A stretch of 64,000 nt of DNA from Nemophila menziesii (lineage: Eukaryota > Streptophyta > Magnoliopsida > Boraginales > Hydrophyllaceae): assembly GCA_029959085.1 (NCBI GenBank), contig JARWIR010000002.1, positions 41,164,233-41,228,232 on the forward strand. The letters run 5' to 3'. Within the stretch, counting starts at the first letter, position 1. Each line of letters opens with the position of its first letter. Position numbers and translations under genes: made by a program. Positions 9,377 through 21,646 of this stretch are shown piece by piece. The notes under the pieces are model-generated. The model searched no databases. It had not been told where the DNA came from and saw nothing but the letters and a program-made list of their open reading frames with translations.

Positions 9377-11455
9377 GTGGTTTGCTTTAGTCTTTTTCAG
9401 GGTCTAACCGTGTTTAATTCTTGGCCTCCGTTACCGGAGCCTGAGAGGAGCTTCAGAGGTTACAACAAACGTCTTCGCGAGGAAAGATCCTTAAGAAGAG
9501 CTATGGCAGGCTTACGAGATCAGTTAAATCGACCACTTGTCCCACCAGGAGGGCAACCACCATTACAACCACAAGGAAGAGGTAACAGGAACTACAATGT
9601 CAATCAAAACCGAGTTGAACAAGACCTTCCTGGCTTGAGGGTGCCGTTTCATGTTCAACCAATAGGTTACTGTCCCCCTGAGATCCAAAATATTAAATTT
9701 AGACCCGATCCGGGTATGCTCAGTCAGTTTCAAATTTTGGACTCTACAGTGGTACAGCAGTACAAGATCCGGTAAGAGCAATTCAGAAGTTTATGCAGAT
9801 TTGTGATGCTTATGTTACTCCAAGAATTACACGCGAGCAACTGTATTGTCATATGTTTTCGTTCTTTCTGACTACTAGAGCTGGTGAGTGGCTAGATAGG
9901 CAACCACCAGGGACAATTAATTCATGGACAGAACTTCAAGCCGCTTTCTTTAACCATTTTTATCCAATGAATTTGAGACTCAAAGACCAAAGCGAGCTTG
10001 CAAAGTTTTTTCAAGAAGATGGAGAAGAAGTAGGAGAAGCATGGACAAGGTTTTAACAGAAGTTAGCTAGATGTCCGCTCCATGGTTATACCCCTCTCTA
10101 CAGTTAGCTATATTCTATGAAGGTATCAACAGATAAAGTAGATTGAAGGTGGATAATATTGGGAAAGGGAATTTCGTGTCCATGGACCCTGCTGAAGCTA
10201 CCGAGGATTTAGAAAATTGCATTCAACAAGAAAGGAGTTGGCCGCCTTCGCGAGCTCTTGTTACAAAAACGCGAGGTACGCTTCGATTAGATGCGTAAAC
10301 TGCAAACTCAGCTCAACTATCCGCATTAGAGAATCAAATCAAAGAACTTAAGCTTGAGATGCATAGAAACTTAGCCGAAGCAAATGTAGTGCAAGAAGCA
10401 CAAGGTTGTCCGTATTGTGGGGCAATGAATCATACTTGGGAAGAGTGCGAAGGAAATCTACAATCTGTTTACTTCATATCCAACCGACGTTATCAATTTG
10501 GTAATATGAATCATCCGGGTATGCAGTATTCAAATCCACATGGGGCCGCTAATCCTGGTCATTATCAACCACGTCCACAGAATAACTCATTCCAACCAAG
10601 AGGACAGTATCAAAATCAATATCAGAATAGACCTGCTCCCCCACAACAACTTGTTCAAGATGCCTATACTGATTCGTTAGCTCAGAAAGCTTTACCACAG
10701 TATCCTCAAGAGGGACCTGTGGATAATTAATAATTCACAAACTTTATGGATCTTATGACCACTAATATGCATTCCCAGAGCGAGAAGTTACAAGAACAAG
10801 AAGCTTCAATTCATGTTGTAGGTACTCAAGTAGAACAGAAGATCAAAGTTCTGACAAGCATTATGGAACAAAAAGAATTGAAGGCTATCGAAGGAGGTGA
10901 TGACAATGTTGGGTTCGAAGCTTGTAAGGCTATCTGCCTTGATATTGAAGAAAAGAAGAAGTACCACATGCTGCCGTTAGTGCCGTGGAGGTTCCGAGTA
11001 CCGAAGAAGAATCAACCAAGTCTAGCCCCGTGGACTCTAACTGTTCTGAGAGTGATGTGGAGGAAAATTCAGAAAAATCCGAATTTATACAGCTTTTGAA
11101 AGATATGCACGAACAGATTAGATCGGTTATGGATTTTCAAGTTGAGCTGGCTAAAGAGAAAGAGGAAGAAGCTTCAAAGGAGGAACCAAGATTTGAAGTT
11201 GAAGTTGCACCTGCTGTGCAAGAAGAGAAAGAAGAAGAGAAGGTGGAATCGCCACTAGTTGTTCAAACAGTGTCCTCAACTATTCCTAATACAAATCCAA
11301 AGGATGACACTGAACTCAAGACATTTGTAGAGGCGTACACTCCAGAAAATATCAACGCCCAAATGCTTGAGATCGTAAAGAAAGGGCTTACACCGCAACA
11401 AGTTTTTACGCAAGTTATTCCTGAGAAAGAAACGAATGTAGAATCCAAAAAATAA
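9377..11455 (+). pseudogene. gag of gypsy element 1, frameshifted
   Basis: Capsid-type polyprotein of an LTR retrotransposon. Pieces in order: an N-terminal leader (9377-9775, with FRGYNKRLREERS and KFRPDPGM); the Retrotrans_gag region (9793-10056, with GEWLDRQPPGTINSWTELQ); a zinc-knuckle-like CPYCGAMNHTWEEC (CX2CX4HX4C) at about 10410-10450; a Q/N/P-rich stretch; and a Glu/Lys-rich C-terminal part (10746-11455). Frameshifts or stops fall near 9770, 10056, 10300, 10730 and 11000, so the polyprotein cannot be made. It is homologous to the gag at 21647 but clearly diverged. Confidence 0.8.
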
Positions 11456-11494
11456 AACGTTAGAGTCTCAAGAAGAAGTGAAAGAGAGTTACCA

Positions 11495-11752
11495 TTGAAG
11501 CTCAAAGACCCGGGAAGTTTTAACCTTCCTATTCAAATAAATGGTATGGTCAAGGTGAAATCTATGTACGATGCGGGTTCAGGTGTGAATCTTATGCCTA
11601 AGTCCGTGTTCGAGAGACTTGGACTTCAGAGATCAAAGAAAGCTACAGTGAAGTTGCAGTTAACTGACAACTCAGTTACTAAGACATGGGGAACAGTGGA
11701 GGACGTCCTAGTCCGAGCAGGTACTATATATATATTTAGAGCGACAAAATAA
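11495..11752 (+). pseudogene. Retropepsin-like protease fragment, gypsy element 1
   Basis: LKDPGSFNLPIQINGM leads to the catalytic-loop region MYDAGSGVNLMPKSVFERLG, which aligns with CDLGASVNIMPKSIFKKIG of the second element. The aspartate is retained; the usual DxGA is DAGS here. The frame stops after VRAGTIYIFRATK at 11752, about where the second element continues towards its flap and the ILGRPFL motif. No reverse transcriptase, RNase H or integrase follows. Confidence 0.75.
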
Positions 11753-11755
11753 GAA

Positions 11756-11893
11756 AAATTTACCATACACTCTGGAAATAAATATCTTGTTAATCACCCA
11801 TCATCCTTATTTCAAACGTTGTGTGCCATTTGTATTATCGGCGAAAAGATGAACACTAATGCCGAACAATTAGATTGGACCAATGTTTTCTAA
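11756..11893 (+). other. Short coding-like segment of unknown origin at the element's 3' breakpoint
   Basis: Lies between the broken protease and the duplicated unit DNA that resumes near 11879. One frame is open for about 45 codons (KFTIHSGNKYLV, then ICIIGEKMNTNAEQLDWT). It has no copy elsewhere in the window. It could be a remnant of the element's lost 3' part or captured DNA. No family recognised. Confidence 0.3.
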
Positions 11894-12765
11894 AAACTGC
11901 AACAGTATAAACTCACATATTTTATATCATACCAATAAGAATGGTTTTGGACTCGGGATGGAACTAAGACTTATGGAGGTGTTAGAGTAACAATCTCCCA
12001 TAGAGAAAAGAGTGGTTGATGTATGAGGTATTTGAGACCAATTTTATCGTTAATAAGGAACATGTGGCTAGGGACTTCTTCAAATAGGTCACAAAAAAAT
12101 ACTAAAGTATCCTAAACAATTAAAAAATACATAAAGAAATAAAAATAAGTGGCAAAAAGCATGGACCACAGAGTGACTGAGTAGCGGGTAGCTAAGTAAA
12201 GAGTCACTGAGTAGCGAGTTGCTAAGTAACAAGTCACTAAGTATCAACACTATTCATCTCTAGCCTACACAAACTGGCAACACCGGCATCAAGGAGTATT
12301 TATCATCGATTTTATTGAATATAATTAATATTCATCTCCGATCACCACCGACATCGCTACAGACCATACTTAGTGATTCAATGAGTACGAAGAAGTCACT
12401 GAGTATACTCAATAGTTCTTTGAGTATAGTCAACAATTCACTTAGTATGCGAAGTAAATCACTCAGTATGCTTAGTGAATTCTCAAAGTATTACCTAAAA
12501 TACGACGTATTAACACAAAAATAAAGTAGAAAATTGTACAAAATTTATTTTTATTATATAAAAGAATATTATAACCCTTAATAAAAAAATCCAAACTAAA
12601 TATTACAGAAGTTACATTCCTTAAAAAGATATAAAATTCCAATAATACAAAAAAAAAACAATCTCACCTGCCATGAACAAGCACAAAAGTTCGTTGAGCT
12701 TAGCTTGGACCTTCAAAATTTGGCCTCAGCTGCCCTGTAAGTAGAACAAAAGCTTCAAAAAAACT
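11882..12765. repeat. Second copy of the target flank, insertion site empty
   Basis: Repeats 7884-8661 and continues through GAGCTTAGCTTGGACC without the LTR. It includes the same GTCACTGAG/GCTAAGTAA repeats (12170-12490). Its presence directly after a 3'-truncated element shows that the junction came from recombination between an occupied and an empty copy of the unit, rather than from simple insertion. No intact coding region. Confidence 0.75.
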
Positions 12766-13891
12766 CTGATTTGCTAGTCAAATTTAGATCTACAAGGATC
12801 TAGAACCATTTTTGTTATGTTGTAAGGCTGAGAACTACGATTTTCCATGGCTGGATCCTTGTTACACAATCACAACTCCATTAGATCCATGACAAGAATA
12901 AACATAGTCGTCGGAGGGTATGACCCATCTTGTAGCCACTATGAAACACCATTTCCGATGGTTGGAGTAGGGGTGGAAAGAGGTTAGAGAGTATAGAGAG
13001 TGATTTAAGATATGTAGGTGGAAAATATGATATATGTGTATTTATTGTGTGATTTAGTATGTATAGTGAGTAAAAAATATTTGAACGTCAAATGTGTAGT
13101 AGGAAATAATGTTATATTGTTAAATATTATAATTGACCTTTAATAAGAAGATTAGGTTGAATGAGGGTGCTTCGATCTTGAGGGGAGAGGTTTCAAGACC
13201 CGTTGGGTAAAAATATCTAGAGAATTAAAATTCTATCAAAACCCGATACGAGTTGATGAAATTCTATAATTATACCATGTACAAACCCTTCACCCACGAC
13301 CCAAATCTTACAAATCTAGACATCACTATTCTAGATTGCAACCCACTGACCAATATAATCACAAATTAAAATACAAATTAAATAATGATTATAGCTAAGT
13401 CGATATTCAAATGAGAAAGCACTTATTATCATTTCTTCTAAATTTAGGCCAATACTATTTTGCCGCCTATAATTTTTCCGAATCGTCAACTTACCCCCTA
13501 CTTTGTATAAAGTGTAAATTTACCCCTTTCAAAACGTGTTTGGTTACCCTTTGTGGACGGATTTCGTCTATTATCTCAGTTAAGTAACCATGCACGACAC
13601 ATATGCGGTTATTTAATTTTTTTTATTATAAACATTTTAAATCATTAAAAAAATTAAACTTTTATTTTATTGAAAAAAGATTGAAATCGTCTTCTTCACA
13701 CTCATATTAGAAAAAAACAAAAAATAAATCTCTTCAACTGCCGCCACCACCTTGAGCCAAGCTTGTCCAATGAGTAAACTGGTGCCCACCCAAAAAAAAT
13801 CTCGCTGATGTTAACCACTGACTATCGGAATTGACCAACGTTGACTATTGAAGTTGATTGACAAGAAACCGTGGTGGTAATAATATAAATA
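12766..13891. repeat. Lead segment of subunit S2
   Basis: Starts at the shared motif AGATCTACAAGGATCTAG and follows the same order as 2545-4750. It contains a weak TTGAC cluster at 13831-13862. AT-rich, no gene supported. Confidence 0.6.
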
Positions 13892-14140
13892 CTCCCTCCG
13901 TCCAAAATATAATGTCCACTTAGCTTTTCACACAGATTAAGAAAACTAATAATTACATACACTTTACAAAATTACCCCTCATAAAGTGTCGTAATATTTT
14001 AAATATATACTGAAAGTAAAAATTTTAATTTTTTAATAAGGGTAATGATGGAAAAAGTTGAAAAATATGTCTTGATATTCTAAAATGTACAATATTTTTG
14101 GGACACCATATTTAGTAAGTGGTCATTAGGACTGATGGAA
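13892..14140. mobile_element. Stowaway-like MITE, S2 copy
   Basis: CTCCCTCCGTCC start after TA and GGACTGATGGAA end before TA; about 249 bp. This copy has the best-preserved 5' terminus, matching the typical Stowaway CTCCCTCCGT end. Confidence 0.8.
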
Positions 14141-14237
14141 TAATTGTTTTGTTTTATTATTTGTTATATAAAGATATTTCAATTAAAAGAATTTAAAATC
14201 AAAAAAAAATTATATGCTTAGCCTGGTTCTAGAATAT

Positions 14238-14530
14238 GTTGTACGAAAGGAGAAGCGCAAGCAATCATATACGCATTATACATGATGAGACATGAACCAC
14301 AAGAGGAGATAACCATCTTCTCTGACAACCTTGAAATAATTCAAGGTATCAAAAAGGTGACGGCATTCAAATGGAGGCTCAGACCATGGATCACGCAGAT
14401 CAAGATGCTCCAGTTTGTTTCGAACATATGTTGCGACAGTTTAATGGTCGAGCAGACATTCTAGCAAAAAAAGTTAGGCATAGGGCATCGAGGGAACAAG
14501 AGTCATGATAAATGTGATATGTCAATTTTC
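14238..14530 (+). pseudogene. RNase H-like (RVT_3) fragment, S2
   Basis: The clearest single-frame stretch is 14282-14464: QEEITIFSDNLEIIQGIKK, then AFKWRLRPWITQIK. The conserved SD (acidic catalytic position) is kept. The terminal ADILAKK motif is in another frame. It is flanked by unit DNA, not by a full LINE. Confidence 0.6.
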
Positions 14531-14889
14531 CAGACTAGGAATAGATTAATTCTCTATGTAATTATCTAAAATTTCTTAGAGGTAAAAAAAAATTATGTTG
14601 GACCTAGAATTATTCCAATAAAAAATCAGGTTATTGTTCCATAGATGGAGGAGGCCTTGTCCAAACAAAAGTGGGTTGAGGAGATTTACCCAGTAAAAAA
14701 GAAAAAATAAAGCTAAATATTTTATTAATATATAAAATGAACTTAGTCAACTATTCAATTTATTGACCTAACTTAAACAATTAATTCTCTTACTTTACAT
14801 CTACGGATCACTCAGACGCAAAATCGTCAAGCCTCCGCCTCTATCAGCTAATGAGTCATGACCCATATACACCGCCTTACTCTCTGTCC

Positions 14890-15175
14890 CTCCTTATAGG
14901 TAATTCTAATTAATAAATAGAATATTTTAGGTAATTCTAATTAATAAATCAAATCGTTTTGTAAATATGGATTATTTTGCCTAATATAGGGACCTATATT
15001 GTAATTATTTTAAAATAATTTTGTTATTTTGCATATTATAGGGACTTATTATGTAATTAGTTTAAAATATAGGTTATTTTGCATGTATAGGGACCTATAA
15101 TCCCAAAACATAGGGACCTATGAAGAAATTTTGTAAAATATAGGGATTTGTATGGTAATAAACTCACACTGCCCC
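14890..15175. repeat. Degenerate repeats built on ATAGGGACCTAT
   Basis: Four to six imperfect repeats of TATAGGGACCTATaatgtaat-type text separated by TTTTGCA(T). The same block recurs at 35110-35390, 49800-50040 and 55860-56140. Related words (TATAGGGACCTACATTGCA) occur at 43540-43740 and 62090-62290. No coding role seen. Confidence 0.6.
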
Positions 15176-16772
15176 TGACCTTGGTATCCCAACAAAAACT
15201 CCCTACTCAGCCCATGTAAGTGACTAATAGTTCTTTTAATTGACTTAAGTTAAGAATAATTATTCAGTATCATCTTCCACTATCTTTCACCCATTCACAG
15301 AATAAGGTGAGCTTTCTCCGTAGTGTGTTATACTATTGTGTACATGTGTCATAATTGCATAATATCACCATATTAAATAGAAATATAAGCGTCTTTGAGT
15401 ATAAAATCACGATTAATACTAATTGGTCATTAATTTTACATATTTACTAAATTAGAAAAAAAATGTTAACGTAGATTTGATGCTTTCCATATGCACATGC
15501 CTATCTACAAAATAGTGACTTATTGCCATGTCAAGAATAAGGTCAATGACCATGTCATTTTAGTTTCACATCAACAATAAGTATGATGGTAAGATTTACT
15601 AAGTTTAGAAATCCCCCTTATATATTTCCGTGGTCTGTTTCGGGTTGAGATTCAATTATTCCTATACTTTAATCTACATGATCACAATCCCTTGGAACTT
15701 GATGATGTTCGGTATTCAGTTGTGAACAAAGGAGAGAAGCAGAGCAAGAAGAAATCACTTTCTTTGGAGATATTATCACCTACTACCTTGAAAGGGATCC
15801 TTCTATTAATTCTATAATCATTGAAATTTCTGACGTAAATTACACTCATATTAGTTTTTAAATATCTACGCAACCTTATACAAACTAAAAAATTTAGATT
15901 AAATTTTTCACATATATGTATATTTTTCAGGCATCCGGATTAGAATAGCGTAAATAGACATTAATGCGGGATCTCCTCTCCATCCGGAATAATGAAGAAA
16001 GAACAAAGGACTTGATTGGGTTGCTAAAAAGTGTTTTGGCTGTAGACTGGAGATTTTCTCCTTGTAATAATCTATAGCTTAACTTATTAACTTCAGATTT
16101 ATTATACTACTATGGTATCTGAGACTTTGTTTTTGTTGTATATTTCCCAATTTGGGATCGGATAATTCTAATCATGTCTATATTGACATTTGCTACTTTT
16201 TATTTCTATGAATGTAAAATTAATTGGTTTATAATGTGTAAGTGAAAGGCCACATACTATAGCTACCGCATTTATCTCCAAAGTAGATCCTGTCATAAAG
16301 CTATTAGGATGGGACAACTATAAAATAGTAAAAATTTGAGTATCTTGAGTACTTGTGTGCCTTCATCGTGTGGGTAATGGTTGTAATAATAAGGTATATT
16401 AGTGAGATATCTGTATTAAGAGATGTACTTTGCTATATATGTACTCATGGTTACTAGAAAAAAGTAATCCGTGTTAATATATAGTGAGTAATAGTTGGTA
16501 TTGGCCTTCTAAAATGCATTTTGTTAGTGATTTGTTTGAATATTACCCTAAAAAGATTGACCTTAATCACATGTTCCTTCAAGACTTTAGCAGCTAATTA
16601 TCTTGGAATCTTATAACTCTCTCTTTGATGTTGTCGACAATCTTGGAGAGAGTGATGAGTAATATTTTTAAAGGTGTCACAAAATTTGATGACTTGGTAC
16701 ACTCTTGTTTGTTTTTTTCTTTTTTCATGTACCACATCGTTGTAAATATTATATATTTAATTTGTTCAACAA
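15176..16772. other. S2 region upstream of the small exon; fullest even-subunit version
   Basis: Continues the unit. The part 15640-16080 is missing from S4 and S6 (their sequence jumps near 35870 and 56275). One plus frame at about 15685-15815 reads LELDDVRYSVVNKGEKQSKK before a stop, suggesting a decayed exon. No zinc-finger domain is present here, unlike S1, S3 and S5. Confidence 0.35.
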
Positions 16773-16946
16773 GTGACTCCTGGTGAGAAATTATTAAGGA
16801 ATGAAGATATTAATATCGCACTTGAAGGAGTGACCAAAATCTTACATGAAAAGAGAGAAAATGAGGCAGATGAAGCCAAAAAGTCAAAAGAAGAACAAGA
16901 AATGGTCGCCGAAGAGGAGAAACAAACTGTTCAGAATATAGATTGA
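16773..16946 (+). CDS. Small charged exon, S2 (57 residues)
   Basis: The longest version: VTPGEKLLRNEDINIALEGV, then a KE-rich helix (AKKSKEEQEMVAEEEKQ) ending at TGA 16944-16946. The acceptor is changed to TTCAACAA, so splicing at the usual point may be lost. The acidic/lysine tail differs from the basic tail of S1 and S4 through a one-base frame difference. Function unknown. Confidence 0.35.
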   Translation: MTPGEKLLRNEDINIALEGVTKILHEKRENEADEAKKSKEEQEMVAEEEKQTVQNID

Positions 16947-17360
16947 GTAATTCACAAATAAATTATATGGTGTACTATTATTTTGCTAAGAATTTGTTAC
17001 TTTATTATTTTACTTCAGATTTAAATTTAGCAACAGTTGCGTAACTTTTATTGTTTTTGAAAAGTAACTATAATTATCCAACACCAGAGGCAACATATGT
17101 TCTTATCCATTGCGTGATAGAGATTCTACGCCATTGAGAATCATCTGCAACTCCATCAGACATAATAAAACTTATATGCCAGCAAAAAATCTCAGCTCCT
17201 GCATTAACATCTTTTCCCAAATGGAAAAGGGCAGACAAGGTGTAGGCTTTGAAAGTTACACCATGACCTCCATTACTCAGCAACTTGTTTCTTTATTATC
17301 CTATTAACATTTAATGTTTTTTTAATTTCCGTACACCTTCTTTGAATTATATAGGAACTT
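16947..17360. other. 3' region of S2
   Basis: Parallels 6740-7193. A minus-strand open frame (17283-17074, with SNGGHGVTFKAYTLSALF) is longer here than in other copies and is not conserved. It ends where S3 begins (AGATCTACAACGATCTAG near 17387). No supported gene. Confidence 0.35.
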
Positions 17361-18487
17361 CTTTGATCTGGTAGTGAAAGTTAGATCTACAACGATCTAG
17401 AACCCTTTTTTGATGTTGTAAGGCTGAGAACTCCGATTTTCCATGGCTGGATCCTTATTACACAATCACAACTCCATTAGATCCATGACAAGAATAAACA
17501 TAGTCCTCTGAGGTTATGACCCGTATTTTAGCCACCATGAAACACCATTTCTGATTGTTGGGGTGGGGTGGAGAGAGAGGGGAGAGTATAGAGAGTGATT
17601 TAAGATATGTAGGTGAGAAATATGATATATGTGTATTTATTGTGTGATTTAGTATGTATAGTGAGTAAAAAACATTTGTACGTAAAATGTGTAATGGGAA
17701 AAAATGTTATAGTCTTGTATATTATATTTGACCTTTAATAAGAACAATAGGTTGGATGAGGGTGCTTCAGTCTTGAAGGGAAAGGTTTCAAGGCCCGTTG
17801 GGTGAAAATCTCTAGATAAATCTTTAAAAACTCGATACGAGTTGATGAAATTTTATAGTTGTACCATGTCCAGACATCGCTATTCTTGATTGCAACCCAA
17901 ACTGACAAAATAATCACAAACTAAAATACAAATTAAATAATGATTATAGCTAGGTCGAAATTTAAATGAGCAAGCACTTATTACCATTTCTTCTAACTTT
18001 AGGCCAATACTATATTTTCTTATTAAATTGAGTAAATACCCCTATGCCCCCTTTACTTTTTCTTAATCGTTAGCTTACCCCTTATTTTATATAAAGTGCA
18101 AATTTACCCCTTATTGTTTCAAAATGTGTTTGCATACCACCTGTGGAAGAATTCCGTCTATTATCTCTGTTAAGTTAGGGTGCGACGCATGTACGATTAT
18201 TTAATTATTTTTTATTATTATAAACATTTTAAATCATTTAAAAAGAATAAACTTTTATTTTATTGATAAAAACAAAAATAAATCATCTTTTTCACACTCA
18301 TATTAGGAAAAAACTAAAAAGAAATCTCTTCAACTGCTGCCACCACCTGAAGCCAAGCTCGTCCCAGAAGTAAACTGGTGGCCACCCAAAAAAAGTCTCG
18401 CTGGAGTTGACCAATGACTACCGAAATTGACCAACATTGACCGTTGAAGTTGACTGACAAGCAACCGTGGTGGTGATAAAATACATA
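17361..18487. repeat. Lead segment of subunit S3
   Basis: Near-copy of 2545-4750 and 46046-47206, without the 846-bp duplication and without the Mutator-like MITE. It contains four TTGAC cores at 18407-18454. No gene supported. Confidence 0.6.
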
Positions 18488-18743
18488 CTCCCCAGTCCCA
18501 AATACAATGTCCACTTAGCTTTTCAAACAGATTAAGAAAACTAATAATTACATACACCATTACAGAATTACTCCTCATAAAGTGTCTTAATATTGTAAAT
18601 ATGTATTGGAAGTATAAATTTTAATTTTTTTAATAAGAGTAATATCGAAAATAGTTGGAAAAAAGTGTCTTGATATTCTAAATGGACAATATTTTTAGGA
18701 CACCATATTTAGTAAGTGGACATTATTTTTAGGACTGATCGAA
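18488..18743. mobile_element. Stowaway-like MITE, S3 copy
   Basis: CTCCCCAGTCCCA start after TA, GGACTGATCGAA end with a mutated TA. Internal AGTAAGTGGACATT and TGTCCACTTAGC are kept. About 256 bp. Confidence 0.75.
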
Positions 18744-18866
18744 AAATTGTTTTGTATTATTATTTTTTATATAAAGACATTTTAATTGGAAAAATTTAAA
18801 ATAAAAAAAATTATTTGCTTAGCCTGATTTTTGAATACATTGTATGGAAGGAGAAGCGCAAGCAAT

Positions 18867-20361
18867 CATATTGATGTCTCCTCATTTGTGATGAATTAAT
18901 ATTTAGATGAGACATCATTTTTAGTGATTTAGGAAGTCATTTAGTCGATTTTCTTGCGAAATAGTGCACTTTCCTATTTTGAGTCTTGATTTAGTAAACT
19001 AATATTTTTAGAGCATATTGGGTTTAATTATTTATTTAGTGTAAAGCTTTAAAGATAATTATGGAGATTAATTAGAGTCCAAGTCAAAGACTAAGAGATA
19101 TGGAAAGAGATAAGAATGGTAATTGGAGATAGAAGGACACAGAGTTCAATTAGGAAAAGGATAAGCTCCAAATAAATCTGAATTTCTGCAGCTATGTTAA
19201 AGAACTAATGGTAACTCCAAAACCGAGCCGATTCTGGAAGATCACTTTCATAGGGACGTAGATAATTCCGTGAGGATTCTTTTGATATCTTATGAAGCAA
19301 AAACGGTTCAAGCTACGAATTTGAGTTGGGCTAGGAGTCCATTACTTTCCTTCTCCTTCAAGAAAACGAATTAGGTCTTCCTAAACACCTATAAATACAC
19401 CCTTATACCATTGTAAACATGTCCTTGCTCAGTTTCAAGCTTAGGCTTAGTCCTTACTTGTATTTTCTTAGTTTTAAATAATAGCTTAGTCCTTATATTT
19501 ATTATTAATCCTTAGTATCAAGCTATTCATCCAGGAAGCAAGCTGGCCTATAGAGGAAGACAAGAAGCAAGAAGTTGGAGAGTGACAAACTCCTCTTCTA
19601 AATCTCACCTTCTATATATTTAGGGTAATTAGCTATAGATTGATGCTTCACCATATTTCTAAGCTTTTATTCTGTAAGTTTTACTTTAAATTGTTGGGTT
19701 ATTATTTTGTCTTTAAATTCATAAATACAATTTGTTATTTTAATTGATTGAGCTTGGCATATATTGTTATTATGTGTTTTGACTTATTGTTACAACTTTA
19801 GATTTGGCAAATCTTAGGATTATTCTTAGTTATTGACAACACCACATAATCGTCTAGTTTTGATCTTTTGTCTAACTAGATAGCCATAGAGGTTTGATTT
19901 AATCACCAATGATTACTCAGGAATCCCTAGTATTGGAGAGGATGCTCCTAAGCCTAATAGAGGCTAGGTAGAAGTTAGAATCCTGGTTAATATATACTGC
20001 TTAATCTGTGACAGGTTAGAATAACAACTTAGTAAAATAGACTCATATTAGTGACCCTAATCTATTAGACTCACATCCATAATTATTTATCTGCATTCTT
20101 ATTTATTATTTCTCATCAGATAGTTAATCATATTATTTTATCTTTTTATATTTTATTCTAAAACATATAAATTCATCTACGCTTGTTAAATATAAGTATA
20201 TCTAACGGATACAATCCCTGCGAACGAATTTGACTTATCATTATAACTTGCAAACGATCTGTAATACTTGCAGTGAGTTCCGTGGTTCTCATGGCTTTGT
20301 GCTTTTTATTATTATCTTTATTTATCTATTATTTTATCACACCTTTGCCCTCACCACATAT
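18867..20361 (+). mobile_element. Solo LTR of gypsy element 2 (18872-20356) with 5-bp target duplication
   Basis: The LTR is 1485 bp, TGATGTCTCC...CCTCACCA. CATAT flanks it at 18867-18871 and 20357-20361. The empty-site version reads AATCATATACATATTAG at 47570. It splits the RNase H-like fragment of S3: 18842-18866 before and 20357-20640 after. A near-identical LTR lies at 26953-28428. Because unit DNA, not a primer-binding site, follows this LTR, it behaves as a solo LTR. Confidence 0.85.
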
Positions 20362-20640
20362 ACATATTAGATAGGAAGAGACAAGAACCATAAGAGGGCT
20401 TCTCTGAAAACCTTGAAATAAGTCAAGGTATCAAGCATGAGTCGGCAGTCAGAAGGAGGCTCGGACCATGCATCACGCAGATCAAGAAGCTGGCAACAGA
20501 AGTTGGTCTGGTTTGTTTTAAACATATTCCGCAATGGTTTAATGATCGAGCAGACATTCTAGCAAAAGAAACCAGGCACAGGGCATCAAGGGAACAAGAT
20601 TTATTGACAAATGTGGTATGTCGATTTTCCTAACTAGGAA
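20357..20640 (+). pseudogene. RNase H-like fragment, S3, 3' part after the solo LTR
   Basis: Contains ITQIKKLATEVGLVCFKHIP and RADILAKETRHRASRE in plus frames. Separated from its 5' part by the LTR. Deletion of the EEITIF segment (AAGAGGGCTTCTCTG) is shared with the copy at 28429, which ties these two flanks together. Confidence 0.55.
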
Positions 20641-20811
20641 TAAGTTAATTTTCGATGTAGTTATCTGAAATTTCTTAGGCGTAAACAAAAATACGTTGGA
20701 CCTATAATTATCCCAAAAAAAAAGAGAAAATTACTTTTAGAAGCCCAAAAAATAAAAAATTTCTTTAGAAAGTCCTAACTAATAATCATTCTAATAGAGG
20801 GCTAAGTTTGA

Positions 20812-21575
20812 TATTTTTAGTTAGATTTTTTACCCTTATACCGCTACTCAGTTTTTTATCGGTACATACCAACAGTTTTAATTTTGGTATAGACCAATAT
20901 TTATTTTTTCAGAACGTACCAATTTCCTGGTTTTGGTATGTACCAAATGCTACTTATGTTTGTTTTTACGTTTCAGGGTCCTTATCAGTATTTTTCTAGA
21001 CTTATGGAGGGTTTTTAGTCATGCCCAAAGTTAATGTCCGGATTTTTTTATAAAAAGGATCGAATATCGTGTCGAGATTCACCCATTCGTATGCACCAAA
21101 CAAAGTTTTTCCTAAAAATACTACATAAATCTATTCACGATATCTTTTTTCATGATAAAAACGAATTGGTACATTCCAAACACATCACTTTAGTACATTC
21201 CAAACACATCAATTTGGTACATTCCAAACACATCAATTTGGTACATTCCAAACACATCAATTTGATATATTCCAAAGAGATCTAAATCTAGATCTAAAAC
21301 AAAACAAATAGAAATCGTTTTACAAAAAATATTGGAATTAAAAAAAACAGAAACCAGAATAAAAAAAATAAAGCACATCTCTTTGCACGCGCTTGGACTA
21401 TTGAAATCGCAAGGGGTGGAGAGGTCTGATTAAAAACAAATCCTAAAAGGTTTTTTTTTAGCTTTTTCTTTTTACTACAAGTAGCAATAGTATTGGTATT
21501 GTGGGACTTTTTGGGATTTTTTATTGTTTCTAGTTGGGATTTAATGGATTAATTAAGTGAAAATTTTGTGTTTAT
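20812..21575. other. Unit segment with GGTACATACC motifs and 24-bp tandem repeats
   Basis: Matches 48034-49390 of S5 but lacks its central 640-bp GC-rich part. Early bases carry several GGTAyaGACCAA/GGTATGTACCAA words. At 21161-21285 a 24-bp repeat (TTTGGTACATTCCAAACACA plus 4 bp) occurs about five times. The open frame across it (21034-21285) is a by-product of the repeat. The match to the unit ends near 21565, just before gag DNA. Confidence 0.6.
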
Positions 21576-21646
21576 TTAGTGTAGAGGTTTTTATTTGTTT
21601 TCAGTTTTACGCTTTCTTTTTGGTTTAGTCTTTCTCCGGATTTTAG

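Noticed and set aside
21034..21285. 83-codon frame with LVHSKHIN repeats
   Set aside because: Product of the 24-bp tandem DNA repeat; the S5 copy does not keep the frame.
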